Assembly (NCBI GenBank): GCA_964641175.1
Contig: CAZXLJ010000023.1
Coordinates: forward strand, 1-35,643
Direction: 5' to 3'
Source: CAYNST01 sp964641175
Lineage (GTDB): Bacteria; Pseudomonadota; Gammaproteobacteria; Pseudomonadales; Cellvibrionaceae
Length of the DNA: 35,643 nucleotides
The position numbers and the translations under genes are program-made. The notes under the pieces are model-generated. The model saw only the letters and a list, made by a program, of their open reading frames with translations, did not search any database and had not been told where the DNA came from. The number at the start of each line of letters is the position of its first letter. The first letter of the stretch is position 1. Below, in pieces: positions 1 through 7,040 of the stretch.

Positions 1-22
1 GACTAATAATAGGGTTAAGAGT

Positions 23-1309
23 ATGAGATTTAGATATAAAAACGAGTTTGACAAACAACGCAGAGACTTGTTGAAAACGATTACCTCTGCTGGCATCTCT
101 TCCGGCCTGCTGCAGTCCTGCGGTCTGGTCGGCGGCATGATGATCGCCCGCGCAGCCGAAGCCCAGTCAGGTCCGCGCAAGAGCCTGTTGCTGCTGACAG
201 TCGGCGGAGCTCCGGACAGCGAATGGCGTCCCAACGGTTCCACCATGGGCGCGGTATCGAAACCGTACGACACCGTGAAGCAGCACATGAATTTCATCAC
301 GGGCGCCAGCATGACCCAGGGTGGCCATGGGTTGATGTTCGAGCGGTTTACCGGCGGCAGTTTCCAGGCGGGTGATGACAGCTTCGATGCCAACGTCGGC
401 AAGACGATCGGTGCGAACTACCCCCTGAAATACCTGAACCTCGGTGTTCAGACTGCAGCGACCAATCTGACCGTTGAATCGGTCAATAACACGCGGACGG
501 AAATTCCGTCCATCGACGACCCCCGCAGCGCCTTTTCCAAACTGACGCTGGCTGCCGGAAGTGGTGGCGGTGGTGGTGGCGGTGGCGGTGGCGGCGGCGG
601 TGGCGGCGGTACTAACCCTCGCCAGCTCTATGTTGATGTGCACAAGGATGCCATTGATGCCCTGCGCGTCAAACTGGGTCAGCACGAACGGGAAAAACTC
701 GACAGCCACCTGAACGCGATCGAAGAAGTGGAGCGTACTCTGGCGAGCACCGGTGATGACGATGATGATTCCGGTAATGCGCCGCCCACATCCTCATGTA
801 CCCTGACGCAACCCAACGCGACGGGAGACAGCGGGAATGTCTTCGACCAGACGGCCAAAAACCAGATAGCAATCGCAGTTCTCGCACTGCGTTGCAACAT
901 CACGGCGTCGGTATCCCTGGCGTTCGGTAACGATAGCCATGGTTTCAGCATCCCGGGATACAACGACGTGTTCCACCAGTCGCACCACTGCTGTAACGAT
1001 GCGCTGGATCCCTACGTGACGACTGCGCGTTACATGTGCAGTCTGGCTGCAGAGACCATTCGCCAGGCTTCTGAAGCCGGGGTACTGAGCGACACCATCA
1101 TCACTCAGGTTACCGACATGGGTGATGCCCGCGCCCACAACAACACCAACTGCCCCATGTTCGTGGCAGGGGCAGGCGTAAAAGGTGGATCAGTGACCAA
1201 CGCATCGGGCAAGCGCTCCGTGGACCTGTTCCAGGGCGTGGCCAATGCGCTGGGTATGGGTTCGCACGCCCAGGCGCGACGCTGGTCGAGCAGCCCAATC
1301 AGCGTCTGA
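23..1309 (+). CDS. DUF1552-type Tat-exported protein
   Basis: A 428-residue protein that I place in the DUF1552 family, secreted proteins of unknown role often encoded beside DUF1592/DUF1588-type cytochrome-like proteins (any such partner would lie left of the window). The N-terminus carries a twin-arginine motif (KQRRDLLK) and a hydrophobic stretch ending near AEAQ, so folded export is likely. The central segment HEREKLDSHLNAIEEVERTL is the most family-like part. Odd features are 16 consecutive glycines at residues 181-196, coded by GGT/GGC codons, and an Asp-rich stretch soon after. AGGG lies 8 nt before the ATG; the frame stays open to the window edge, so a start further left cannot be excluded. 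A strong terminator follows. The family call is from memory of its motifs; the function is unknown. Confidence 0.72.
   Translation: MRFRYKNEFDKQRRDLLKTITSAGISSGLLQSCGLVGGMMIARAAEAQSGPRKSLLLLTVGGAPDSEWRPNGSTMGAVSKPYDTVKQHMNFITGASMTQGGHGLMFERFTGGSFQAGDDSFDANVGKTIGANYPLKYLNLGVQTAATNLTVESVNNTRTEIPSIDDPRSAFSKLTLAAGSGGGGGGGGGGGGGGGGTNPRQLYVDVHKDAIDALRVKLGQHEREKLDSHLNAIEEVERTLASTGDDDDDSGNAPPTSSCTLTQPNATGDSGNVFDQTAKNQIAIAVLALRCNITASVSLAFGNDSHGFSIPGYNDVFHQSHHCCNDALDPYVTTARYMCSLAAETIRQASEAGVLSDTIITQVTDMGDARAHNNTNCPMFVAGAGVKGGSVTNASGKRSVDLFQGVANALGMGSHAQARRWSSSPISV
563..610 (+). repeat. GGT/GGC trinucleotide tract coding for 16 glycines
   Basis: Sixteen consecutive glycine codons, all GGT or GGC, sit between the two halves of the DUF1552-type protein and probably form a flexible linker. 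A pure G-rich triplet run is prone to length change by replication slippage, always in steps of one residue because the unit is a codon. Confidence 0.9.
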
Positions 1310-1335
1310 TCGACCCTTTACTTACCTTTCCGTCC

Positions 1336-1365
1336 AAAGCCCAGTCTATACTGGGCTTTTTTTTT
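1336..1365 (+). terminator. Rho-independent terminator after the DUF1552-type gene
   Basis: A perfect 10-bp stem (AAAGCCCAGT / ACTGGGCTTT) closes a 4-nt loop (CTAT), and the T run spans 1357-1365. It lies 27 nt after the stop codon at 1309. The next start codon is only 12 nt past the T run, so the downstream gene must use read-through, a very short leader or a promoter inside this interval. Confidence 0.9.
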
Positions 1366-1377
1366 GAATCTCCTGAC

Positions 1378-2775
1378 ATGACCGACACTCTTGCCACCAT
1401 TCTGGCCTGTCCCAAATGCCAATCAACACCCGATACCGGCCTCGATTGCGTACGCCAGTACTGCGCGACCTGTGATACCCGTTTTTTTGATCTCGATGGC
1501 ATGCCATGCTGGTTTCCGGCGGGAGTTGTTCAGAAGTATCTGTGGGAGGATCTGCTCGCAAAGTTTATCGAGCACGCAACGCAAGCGGAGAAAGTGCATC
1601 TGACAATGCTGTCCGATGTCCACCATTCGCCGACGACACGTCGCAAGCTGGAACAGCACCACACCGTGGCGAAAACAGCGCGGCGCACCGTCGTCCAAAT
1701 ACTGCGTCGGGCCGGTCTGCGTCCGTTGAGGCGCCAGGAATTCGAAAACTTCTCTCCAGCGGGGCTGTTTCAATATACCGAGCTGATGTTGCGGGATTGG
1801 GGCTGGAATCCACTCGACAATGAGCCTTACCGGCGCTACGAGGATGAAAATGCAGCGGCGCTGGATGCCCTGCGTCAGGCTCTTGCAACCGTCGACCGCA
1901 AGTTCAGAAAGGTACTTTTCATTGGCTCCGGCGCAGGCAGATTAAGTTGGGACCTACACCGGGAATTGTGCCCGGAACTCACACTGGCGCTGGATAAACA
2001 CCCATTGCTCGCTTACGTCTCCAAACTGATGGTGCGGGATGGCGCAACGCTGGATTTTCCGGAAATGCGGCTTTATCCCCACGAAGGACTCGGTGCCGGG
2101 CACGTGTGGAAGCTGGACTCCGAAGGAGAAGCCGAGCTGCGTTTGCGCTGGCATGTCATCGCGGCGGACGCCTGGGCGGCGCCGCTGCAGCCGGCAGCCT
2201 TCGACCTCGTGGTAACTCCGTGGTTTGCCGATATTAACGGCCGGGACTGCAAGGATCTTATCGGCCTGGTGGACACTCTGTTAATGCCTGGCGGGCACTG
2301 GCTTAATCACGGCCCGTTTCTCTATCCGGATGAGTTGCCGGATTCGCAGAAATACACACCGCAGGAATTGCGCGAATTGCTGGAGCTCTCGGGGTTTTCG
2401 CTGAGTCACGATGAATTCAGACTAATGCCGTACACCTGGTCCCCTTTAAGTGAGAGGGGGCGAACCGAAGAAGTCTGGACATTTTTGGCGAGGCGCCCGA
2501 ACGGTAAAAACCATACTGATGCGGCACCGACCGTCCCGGATACCTGTAGCAGTGCGGCGCCACCGCCGTGGATAATCCTGCCGCATCTGCCCGTTCCGGC
2601 CCTGACAGATGCCAGTCGTTTTCCGGCTGAACTGCAAAATATTACAGCGTTGATGGATGGCACTCGCTCAATCAATGACATCGCCCAGTTCATCGAACCT
2701 AATTTGCCCGAGGATATTTCGGCCAGGGAGTTTGTCTACGATTTCTTCCGGGAATATCTCTTCACGTCCCGCTAA
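1378..2775 (+). CDS. N2227-like SAM methyltransferase with Cys4 ribbon and PqqD-like C-terminus
   Basis: A 465-residue protein in three parts. Residues 1-45 form a Trm112-like zinc ribbon with C11, C14, C29 and C32. The middle is a class I methyltransferase: the SAM-binding loop is VLFIGSGAGRLSWDL at 179-193, and the later stretch with LMPGGHWLNHGPFLYPDELP resembles the N2227/carnosine N-methyltransferase family (which has GG-W-N-GPLLYH). Residues from about 395 to the end look like a PqqD-type small winged domain (TALMDGTRSINDIAQFI). PqqD-like domains bind peptides in RiPP pathways, so a peptide or protein substrate is possible but unproven. The 1378 start keeps the zinc ribbon; an ATG at 1501 would delete it. 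No good ribosome-binding site is visible. The glycosyltransferase gene follows after 170 bp. Confidence 0.75.
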   Translation: MTDTLATILACPKCQSTPDTGLDCVRQYCATCDTRFFDLDGMPCWFPAGVVQKYLWEDLLAKFIEHATQAEKVHLTMLSDVHHSPTTRRKLEQHHTVAKTARRTVVQILRRAGLRPLRRQEFENFSPAGLFQYTELMLRDWGWNPLDNEPYRRYEDENAAALDALRQALATVDRKFRKVLFIGSGAGRLSWDLHRELCPELTLALDKHPLLAYVSKLMVRDGATLDFPEMRLYPHEGLGAGHVWKLDSEGEAELRLRWHVIAADAWAAPLQPAAFDLVVTPWFADINGRDCKDLIGLVDTLLMPGGHWLNHGPFLYPDELPDSQKYTPQELRELLELSGFSLSHDEFRLMPYTWSPLSERGRTEEVWTFLARRPNGKNHTDAAPTVPDTCSSAAPPPWIILPHLPVPALTDASRFPAELQNITALMDGTRSINDIAQFIEPNLPEDISAREFVYDFFREYLFTSR

Positions 2776-2791
2776 ACCTGGGACAGGCGGC

Positions 2792-2838
2792 TATAATGGT
2801 CCACGAATTTTCCCGGCTGCAACGTGCCGGGGAAAATT
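2792..2838 (+). promoter_or_regulatory. Candidate -10 box and hairpin before the glycosyltransferase gene
   Basis: A perfect TATAAT lies at 2792-2797, but no recognisable -35 box sits at 16-18 nt. It is followed by an inverted repeat: AATTTTCCCGGC at 2806-2817 pairs with 2826-2838 around an 8-nt loop, with one bulged G. No T run follows, so this looks more like a leader structure than a terminator. Function is not shown. Confidence 0.3.
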
Positions 2839-2853
2839 AATCATAAATTCTTT

Positions 2854-2949
2854 ATGGCGTCGTCAGACCGACAGCAACGGCTCGGCATCATACGGCAGGG
2901 AGTGGTTTTTCTGATTCAGCATCATCTAATCGCACTGGGCCGCACATGA
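2854..2949 (+). CDS. Possible 31-codon leader ORF coupled to the glycosyltransferase
   Basis: An ATG at 2854 opens 31 codons (beginning MASSDRQQRLGII) that end in a TGA overlapping the glycosyltransferase ATG as ATGA. That overlap is the usual form of translational coupling and would suit a gene whose own start lacks a good ribosome-binding site. Against it, the small ORF also lacks a clear Shine-Dalgarno sequence, and an ORF this short can arise by chance. I do not recognise the peptide. Confidence 0.2.
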   Translation: MASSDRQQRLGIIRQGVVFLIQHHLIALGRT

Positions 2950-4055
2950 AAGTAGTGCATGTTGAGGCGGGGCGGCATCTGTATGGCGGCGCTCTGCAGG
3001 TAAAGTATCTGCTGCAGGGGCTGCGAAAATATTCGGTGGACAATGTACTTGTCTGTAACAAGGACTCGGCGATTGCGAAGGAATGTCAGGGGCTGGCGGT
3101 GATCCATGAACTGTCCATGCGGGGTGATTTTGATTTTCGCTGGGCCCGCGACCTTGAGGACATTCTGCGCGATGACCGCCCCGATTATTTGCACGTGCAC
3201 TCCCGACGCGGCGCGGATTTCTGGGGTCTGCGCGCTGCCCGCCGTTGCGCGGTTCCCATGCTGGTGACTCGTCGTGTGGACAACGCCGAACCGTGCTGGT
3301 TTGCAAAGTGGAAATATAACCACAATGCATTACACGTGTTTTCAATTTCAGAAGGTATTCGTGATGTCCTGTTGGGAGAGGGCGTCGACCGGCGCAAGGT
3401 GACGACGATTCACGACGCGGTGGATACCGGGCATTTCCAGGCACAACCTGATACCGACTGGTTCAATGAGGAATTCGGATTCCAGCCTGGCAATATTGTG
3501 GCGGGGATTGTCGGTCAGTTGATTGAACGCAAGGGCCACAAACACCTTTTCAATGTGCTGCCTGCGCTGCGTCGCCAGTTCCCGGATTTGCGCCTCGTGG
3601 TGCTGGGGCAGGGGGCTCTGGAACAAACCCTCAAGGAACACGCGCAACGCGCGGGAGTTGACAGCATCATTACCTTTGCCGGCTTTCGCACGGACATCGA
3701 ACGGATATTGCCCAACCTTCACCTGGTGATTCATCCCGCTCTGAAAGAAGGCCTTGGTGTTTCATTGCTGCAGGCCAGCGCATGCGGTGTTCCTGTAATC
3801 GCAAGCCAGGTGGGTGGAATCCCGGAAGCGGTGCTCCATGAGAAAACCGGCCTGCTATGCGCGCCCGGATCTGAGCCGGAGTTGCTGGCGGCGGTGCAGC
3901 GTCTGTTGCAGATGGAAGACAGAGGCAAATGTTATGGCGAAAACGGTCGTGAATATGTGACGCGGCAGTTTTCCGTTGAATACATGGCGCGCACGTATGT
4001 CAACTTCTATGAAAGATTAAAACACCCTGCTGCCGGAGACTGGCAGCAGGGATAG
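2946..4055 (+). CDS. GT4-family glycosyltransferase
   Basis: A 369-residue GT-B fold enzyme that should transfer a sugar from a nucleotide donor to a surface polysaccharide, lipid or other acceptor at the cytoplasmic face of the membrane. The N-terminal half starts with MKVVHVEAGRHLYGGA, a typical first strand and glycine turn. The C-terminal donor domain has GIVGQLIERKGHKHL and the segment EGLGVSLLQASACGVPVIAS from E268. In most GT4 enzymes this segment reads E-x7-E; here the second Glu is Gln (Q276), as in some relatives. The last codons form a 10-bp hairpin (4025-4051). The gene is convergent with srkA. No polysaccharide cluster surrounds it, so donor and acceptor cannot be named. Confidence 0.83.
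   Translation: MKVVHVEAGRHLYGGALQVKYLLQGLRKYSVDNVLVCNKDSAIAKECQGLAVIHELSMRGDFDFRWARDLEDILRDDRPDYLHVHSRRGADFWGLRAARRCAVPMLVTRRVDNAEPCWFAKWKYNHNALHVFSISEGIRDVLLGEGVDRRKVTTIHDAVDTGHFQAQPDTDWFNEEFGFQPGNIVAGIVGQLIERKGHKHLFNVLPALRRQFPDLRLVVLGQGALEQTLKEHAQRAGVDSIITFAGFRTDIERILPNLHLVIHPALKEGLGVSLLQASACGVPVIASQVGGIPEAVLHEKTGLLCAPGSEPELLAAVQRLLQMEDRGKCYGENGREYVTRQFSVEYMARTYVNFYERLKHPAAGDWQQG
4025..4051 (+). terminator. Hairpin at the 3' end of the glycosyltransferase gene
   Basis: A perfect 10-bp inverted repeat (CCCTGCTGCC / GGCAGCAGGG) with a 7-nt loop overlaps the last codons of the glycosyltransferase and lies between it and the convergent srkA. There is no T run directly after it on the plus strand. 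It may act as a weak terminator or as a 3'-end stabilising hairpin. Confidence 0.45.
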
Positions 4056-4098
4056 ATCCAGATTTGATCAGAAGTTCCCCTGCCTCAAAAAATTCGAC

Positions 4099-5091
4099 TT
4101 AACAGACCGGCAGCTGCAGGGGAATCTCATCCAGTGCCGCCAGCTGCTCACGCAACTCAAGAATATGCTCCGCCCAGTAGCGCTCAGTGTTGAACCAGGG
4201 AAAATGCATGGGAAATGCGGGGTCGTGCCAGCGGCGCGCCAGCCACGCTGCATAGTGCATTAATCGCAGCGTCCGCAGTGTTTCCATCAGCGCAAGTTGC
4301 CCCAGGTCGAAATCACAAAATTCCTGATATCCGCTGAGCACACTGTCGAGCTGGATTTGCTGACGCTGATAGGTGCCCGATAGAAGCATCCAAAGGTCCT
4401 GAATGGGTGGACCATTGCAGGCATCATCGAGATCGACAAAATTGGGTCTGCCATCGCGCCATAAAATATTCCCCGGATGGCAGTCACCGTGAATTCGGAT
4501 GATGGGGTGTGGCGTTCTTTTGAAATTGTTTTCCATTTTCCCGATCAGGTCAGCGCTCAGAGTTTCATAGGCGAGCCGCAGACTGGAAGGTAGGAAATCG
4601 TTCGACAAAAGAAATTCACGGCTGTCGATGGCATGGACTTTCAGTGAAAGTGTTACACGATGGACGAAGGGTCGAACTTCTCCCAGCGCGTGGATTCGCC
4701 CCAGGTTCTGGCCGAGCACATAAAGATTGTCATCGTTGTCCAGCTCGGGTGCGTGGCCGCCACGACGCGGAAAAAGTGCAAAACGAAACTCATCGAATTC
4801 AAAAAGGGTGCGGCCCTCAATTGCCAGGGGCGCCACGACGGGAATTTCCAGATCTGCCAGGGCCAGCGTAAATTCATGTTCTTCCTGAATCTGGGCGTTG
4901 CTCCAGCGGTTCGGGCGATAAAATTTGCCGATCAGGGGCTGCTCATCCTCAATACCGATTTGATAGACCCGGTTTTCGTAGCTGTTAAGAGGATAAATAC
5001 GGGCGTCACAACGCAGTCCCAGCGCTTCGATGGCATCCATGATCCGGTCCGGAGTGAGTTCAGAGTAAGGGGCTTCATTTTGCTCGGTCAT
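4099..5091 (-). CDS. srkA: Stress response kinase A (YihE/RdoA family)
   Basis: A 330-residue protein-kinase-like enzyme of the SrkA/YihE family (E. coli 328 residues), which phosphorylates Ser/Thr on proteins and protects stressed cells, in E. coli by damping the MazEF death pathway. The catalytic loop IRIHGDCHPGNILWRDG carries the presumed catalytic D203, and FVDLDDACNGP holds the metal-binding D220; both match E. coli closely. I chose the ATG at 5091 (MTEQNEAPYSEL) because GAGAG lies just upstream and the length fits; the frame stays open further upstream but that sequence does not resemble the family. It follows comF by 106 bp on the same strand and may be co-transcribed. The usual dsbA partner downstream in enterics is absent. 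Confidence 0.93.
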   Translation of the reverse strand: MTEQNEAPYSELTPDRIMDAIEALGLRCDARIYPLNSYENRVYQIGIEDEQPLIGKFYRPNRWSNAQIQEEHEFTLALADLEIPVVAPLAIEGRTLFEFDEFRFALFPRRGGHAPELDNDDNLYVLGQNLGRIHALGEVRPFVHRVTLSLKVHAIDSREFLLSNDFLPSSLRLAYETLSADLIGKMENNFKRTPHPIIRIHGDCHPGNILWRDGRPNFVDLDDACNGPPIQDLWMLLSGTYQRQQIQLDSVLSGYQEFCDFDLGQLALMETLRTLRLMHYAAWLARRWHDPAFPMHFPWFNTERYWAEHILELREQLAALDEIPLQLPVC

Positions 5092-5197
5092 AATTACTCT
5101 CACTTGCGTTGGAGGGTGCGTGTGCACCGGATGACCGCAGCAGGGTACCAGATCTGTCCGGAGTACTCGACCTGTCATGCCTGCAATGGAGGGCGCG

Positions 5198-5887
5198 TCA
5201 CCTAAAACCGGGATGGGGCGTGCGTGCAAGCGCCCAGACGTCAACCCGCGCCGCGCCCGCGGCAAGCAAACATTCGGCAATCCGGGTGACGGTGCCTCCA
5301 GTGGTGATGACGTCGTCAATCAGCGCGAAGTGTTTTTCTGGTACCGGCACAGGACAGGAAAAAACGTCCCGCAAATTGGTGAGCCGTTCGCGCCGTCGCA
5401 GGATTTTCTGACTCTGCGCACGTCGGCGGCGAACGATCACGCGCTCGACTGGAAGGCTTAATGATCGACCCAGCCAATGGGCAAGCTGATCGCTTTGATT
5501 GAAACCGCGTTGCAGTCGCGTGAACCAGTGTAGCGGCACGGGTACCAGAGCCTGGGGCAGGGTATCGCCAACATAAGAACTTTCGATTGCCTGCAGCAGA
5601 TATGGACCGAGAAATTCCACAGTGGCAACCGGGTTGTGGTTCTTGAAGCGGTGAACCAGCAGGTTTACTGGAAACTGGTATGGAAACGCACAAAGGGTGC
5701 GACGGAAGGGTTTCGGATGGAGCAGGCAGTCGCCGCAGGATGCGACCTCGATCGCGAGAGGAAGGCCGCAGCGGGGGCAGGCGCAGCTGACGAGCGGCAG
5801 GTCGCGCTGACAGCCTTCGCACAGATAGGCATTGCAGAGCGCATCGCAAAGAAGACAACGATGAGGGAAGATGTGATACCAGTCCAT
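5198..5887 (-). CDS. comF: ComF family phosphoribosyltransferase-like protein
   Basis: A 229-residue ComF/GntX protein. The first 60 residues hold several Cys pairs (CLLC, CEGC, CPRC, CGDC) that suit a zinc-binding ribbon. The C-terminal domain is a type I phosphoribosyltransferase fold with the PRPP motif FALIDDVITTGGTV. The family takes part in DNA uptake and natural transformation and, in enterics, in use of DNA as a nutrient. The start at 5887 (MDWYHIFPHRC) gives the usual length; longer versions of the ORF run antisense into bioB and are rejected. The gene is divergent from bioB with a 96-bp gap, the normal arrangement in Pseudomonas relatives. Its start codon touches the candidate BirA operator, so biotin control of comF is conceivable. 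Confidence 0.9.
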   Translation of the reverse strand: MDWYHIFPHRCLLCDALCNAYLCEGCQRDLPLVSCACPRCGLPLAIEVASCGDCLLHPKPFRRTLCAFPYQFPVNLLVHRFKNHNPVATVEFLGPYLLQAIESSYVGDTLPQALVPVPLHWFTRLQRGFNQSDQLAHWLGRSLSLPVERVIVRRRRAQSQKILRRRERLTNLRDVFSCPVPVPEKHFALIDDVITTGGTVTRIAECLLAAGAARVDVWALARTPHPGFR

Positions 5888-5920
5888 TGGTAAACCCGAA
5901 TTTCCGTTTTGAGTTGACAG
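5888..5920. promoter_or_regulatory. Candidate BirA operator between comF and bioB
   Basis: TGGTAAACC, 15 nt, then AGTTGACAG. Against the known BirA box (TTGTAAACC, about 15 nt, GGTTTACAA) the left arm matches 8 of 9 positions and the right arm 6 of 9, with normal spacing. The right arm contains the bioB -35 hexamer, so a bound BirA dimer would block RNA polymerase. A second GGTTTGCGA-type right arm lies one helical turn further on (5922-5930). The birA gene in this window encodes the DNA-binding form of the protein. Confidence 0.45.
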
Positions 5921-5941
5921 CGGTTTGCGAACGCCTATCAT
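5914..5941 (+). promoter_or_regulatory. Sigma-70 promoter of the biotin operon
   Basis: A perfect -35 TTGACA (5914-5919), a 16-nt spacer and a -10 TATCAT (5936-5941) precede bioB. Transcription would start near 5948, leaving a leader of roughly 35 nt before the ATG at 5984. Confidence 0.75.
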
Positions 5942-5983
5942 GGCCGGCAGCACTATAACCCGCTCGAGTTCCGGATACGACCC

Positions 5984-7030
5984 ATGCCTTCTTTCGACAC
6001 AATTCGCCATGACTGGAGCCGCGCGGAAATTCTCGCGTTGCTGCAACGCCCGTTCAATGATCTGCTGTTTCAGGCGCAGCAGGTACACCGCCAGTACTTT
6101 GATCCAAATGTGGTGCAGGTCAGCACCCTGTGCTCGATCAAGACCGGCGCCTGCCCCGAGGACTGCGCCTACTGCCCCCAGAGCGCGCGCTATGATACCG
6201 GCCTGCAGGCTGAGAAACTCATGGCTCTGGAAAACGTCCTCGAAGACGCCCGGGCGGCCCGCGCCGCCGGAGCAACCCGTTTTTGCATGGGCGCCGCCTG
6301 GCGGTCGCCGAAAGGCCGGGATATGGCTCAGGTCGTGGCTATGGTCAGGGGCGTCAAAGCGCTCGGAATGGAAACCTGCATGACACTGGGTATGCTCGAG
6401 CCCAGCCAGGCGCAGGATCTGGCGGCCGCCGGCCTCGATTACTACAACCACAATCTGGATACCTCGCCTGAGTTCTACGGGGAGGTCATCACTACCCGCA
6501 CTTATCAGGATCGCCTGGAAACACTGGCAAATGTGCGTGCAGCGGGAATGAAAGTGTGTTGCGGCGGTATTGTCGGCATGGGAGAAGAGCAAACGGACCG
6601 TGCCGGGCTCCTGCAGCAGCTGGCGAACATGCCGGAGCATCCCGAATCGGTCCCCATTAATATGCTCGTCAAGGTTGAAGGGACACCCCTGGCGGCTGAG
6701 AAGGATCTCGATCCATTCGAGTTCGTTCGCACAATCGCTGTCGCCCGCATTCTGATGCCCCGCTCCCACGTCCGTCTTTCTGCTGGCCGAGAGGGGATGA
6801 ATGACCAATTGCAGGCTCTGGCCTTCTTAGCCGGCGCCAACTCCATATTCTACGGCGACAAGCTGCTGACCACTGCCAACCCTGAAGCCCACCGGGATCG
6901 CCAGTTGTTCAAACGCCTCGGCATCAATCCGGAATCCATCGAGGTTGAACCTGCAGGCGCGGCGGCACATCCCGCCCCGACGCCCCCCAGCAGTGGCGCA
7001 TCGCTGTTTTATAACGCAGCCCAGGCCTGA
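5984..7030 (+). CDS. bioB: Biotin synthase
   Basis: A 348-residue radical-SAM enzyme (E. coli 346) that inserts sulfur into dethiobiotin, the last step of biotin synthesis. The CxxxCxxC motif that holds the [4Fe-4S] cluster is at C57, C61 and C64 (ACPEDCAYC). YNHNLDTS and the region around GREGMND also match BioB, and the sulfur-donating [2Fe-2S] ligand set appears intact. The last 35 or so residues are Ala/Pro-rich and variable in the family. It is the first gene of bioB-bioF-bioHC-bioD, and bioF follows after 10 bp. Confidence 0.97.
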   Translation: MPSFDTIRHDWSRAEILALLQRPFNDLLFQAQQVHRQYFDPNVVQVSTLCSIKTGACPEDCAYCPQSARYDTGLQAEKLMALENVLEDARAARAAGATRFCMGAAWRSPKGRDMAQVVAMVRGVKALGMETCMTLGMLEPSQAQDLAAAGLDYYNHNLDTSPEFYGEVITTRTYQDRLETLANVRAAGMKVCCGGIVGMGEEQTDRAGLLQQLANMPEHPESVPINMLVKVEGTPLAAEKDLDPFEFVRTIAVARILMPRSHVRLSAGREGMNDQLQALAFLAGANSIFYGDKLLTTANPEAHRDRQLFKRLGINPESIEVEPAGAAAHPAPTPPSSGASLFYNAAQA

Positions 7031-7040
7031 CGGAGGCGCG

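Noticed and set aside
5198..6808. Long 536-codon minus-strand frame read as one protein
   Set aside because: Only the last 229 codons are ComF; the rest is antisense to bioB with no family-like sequence.
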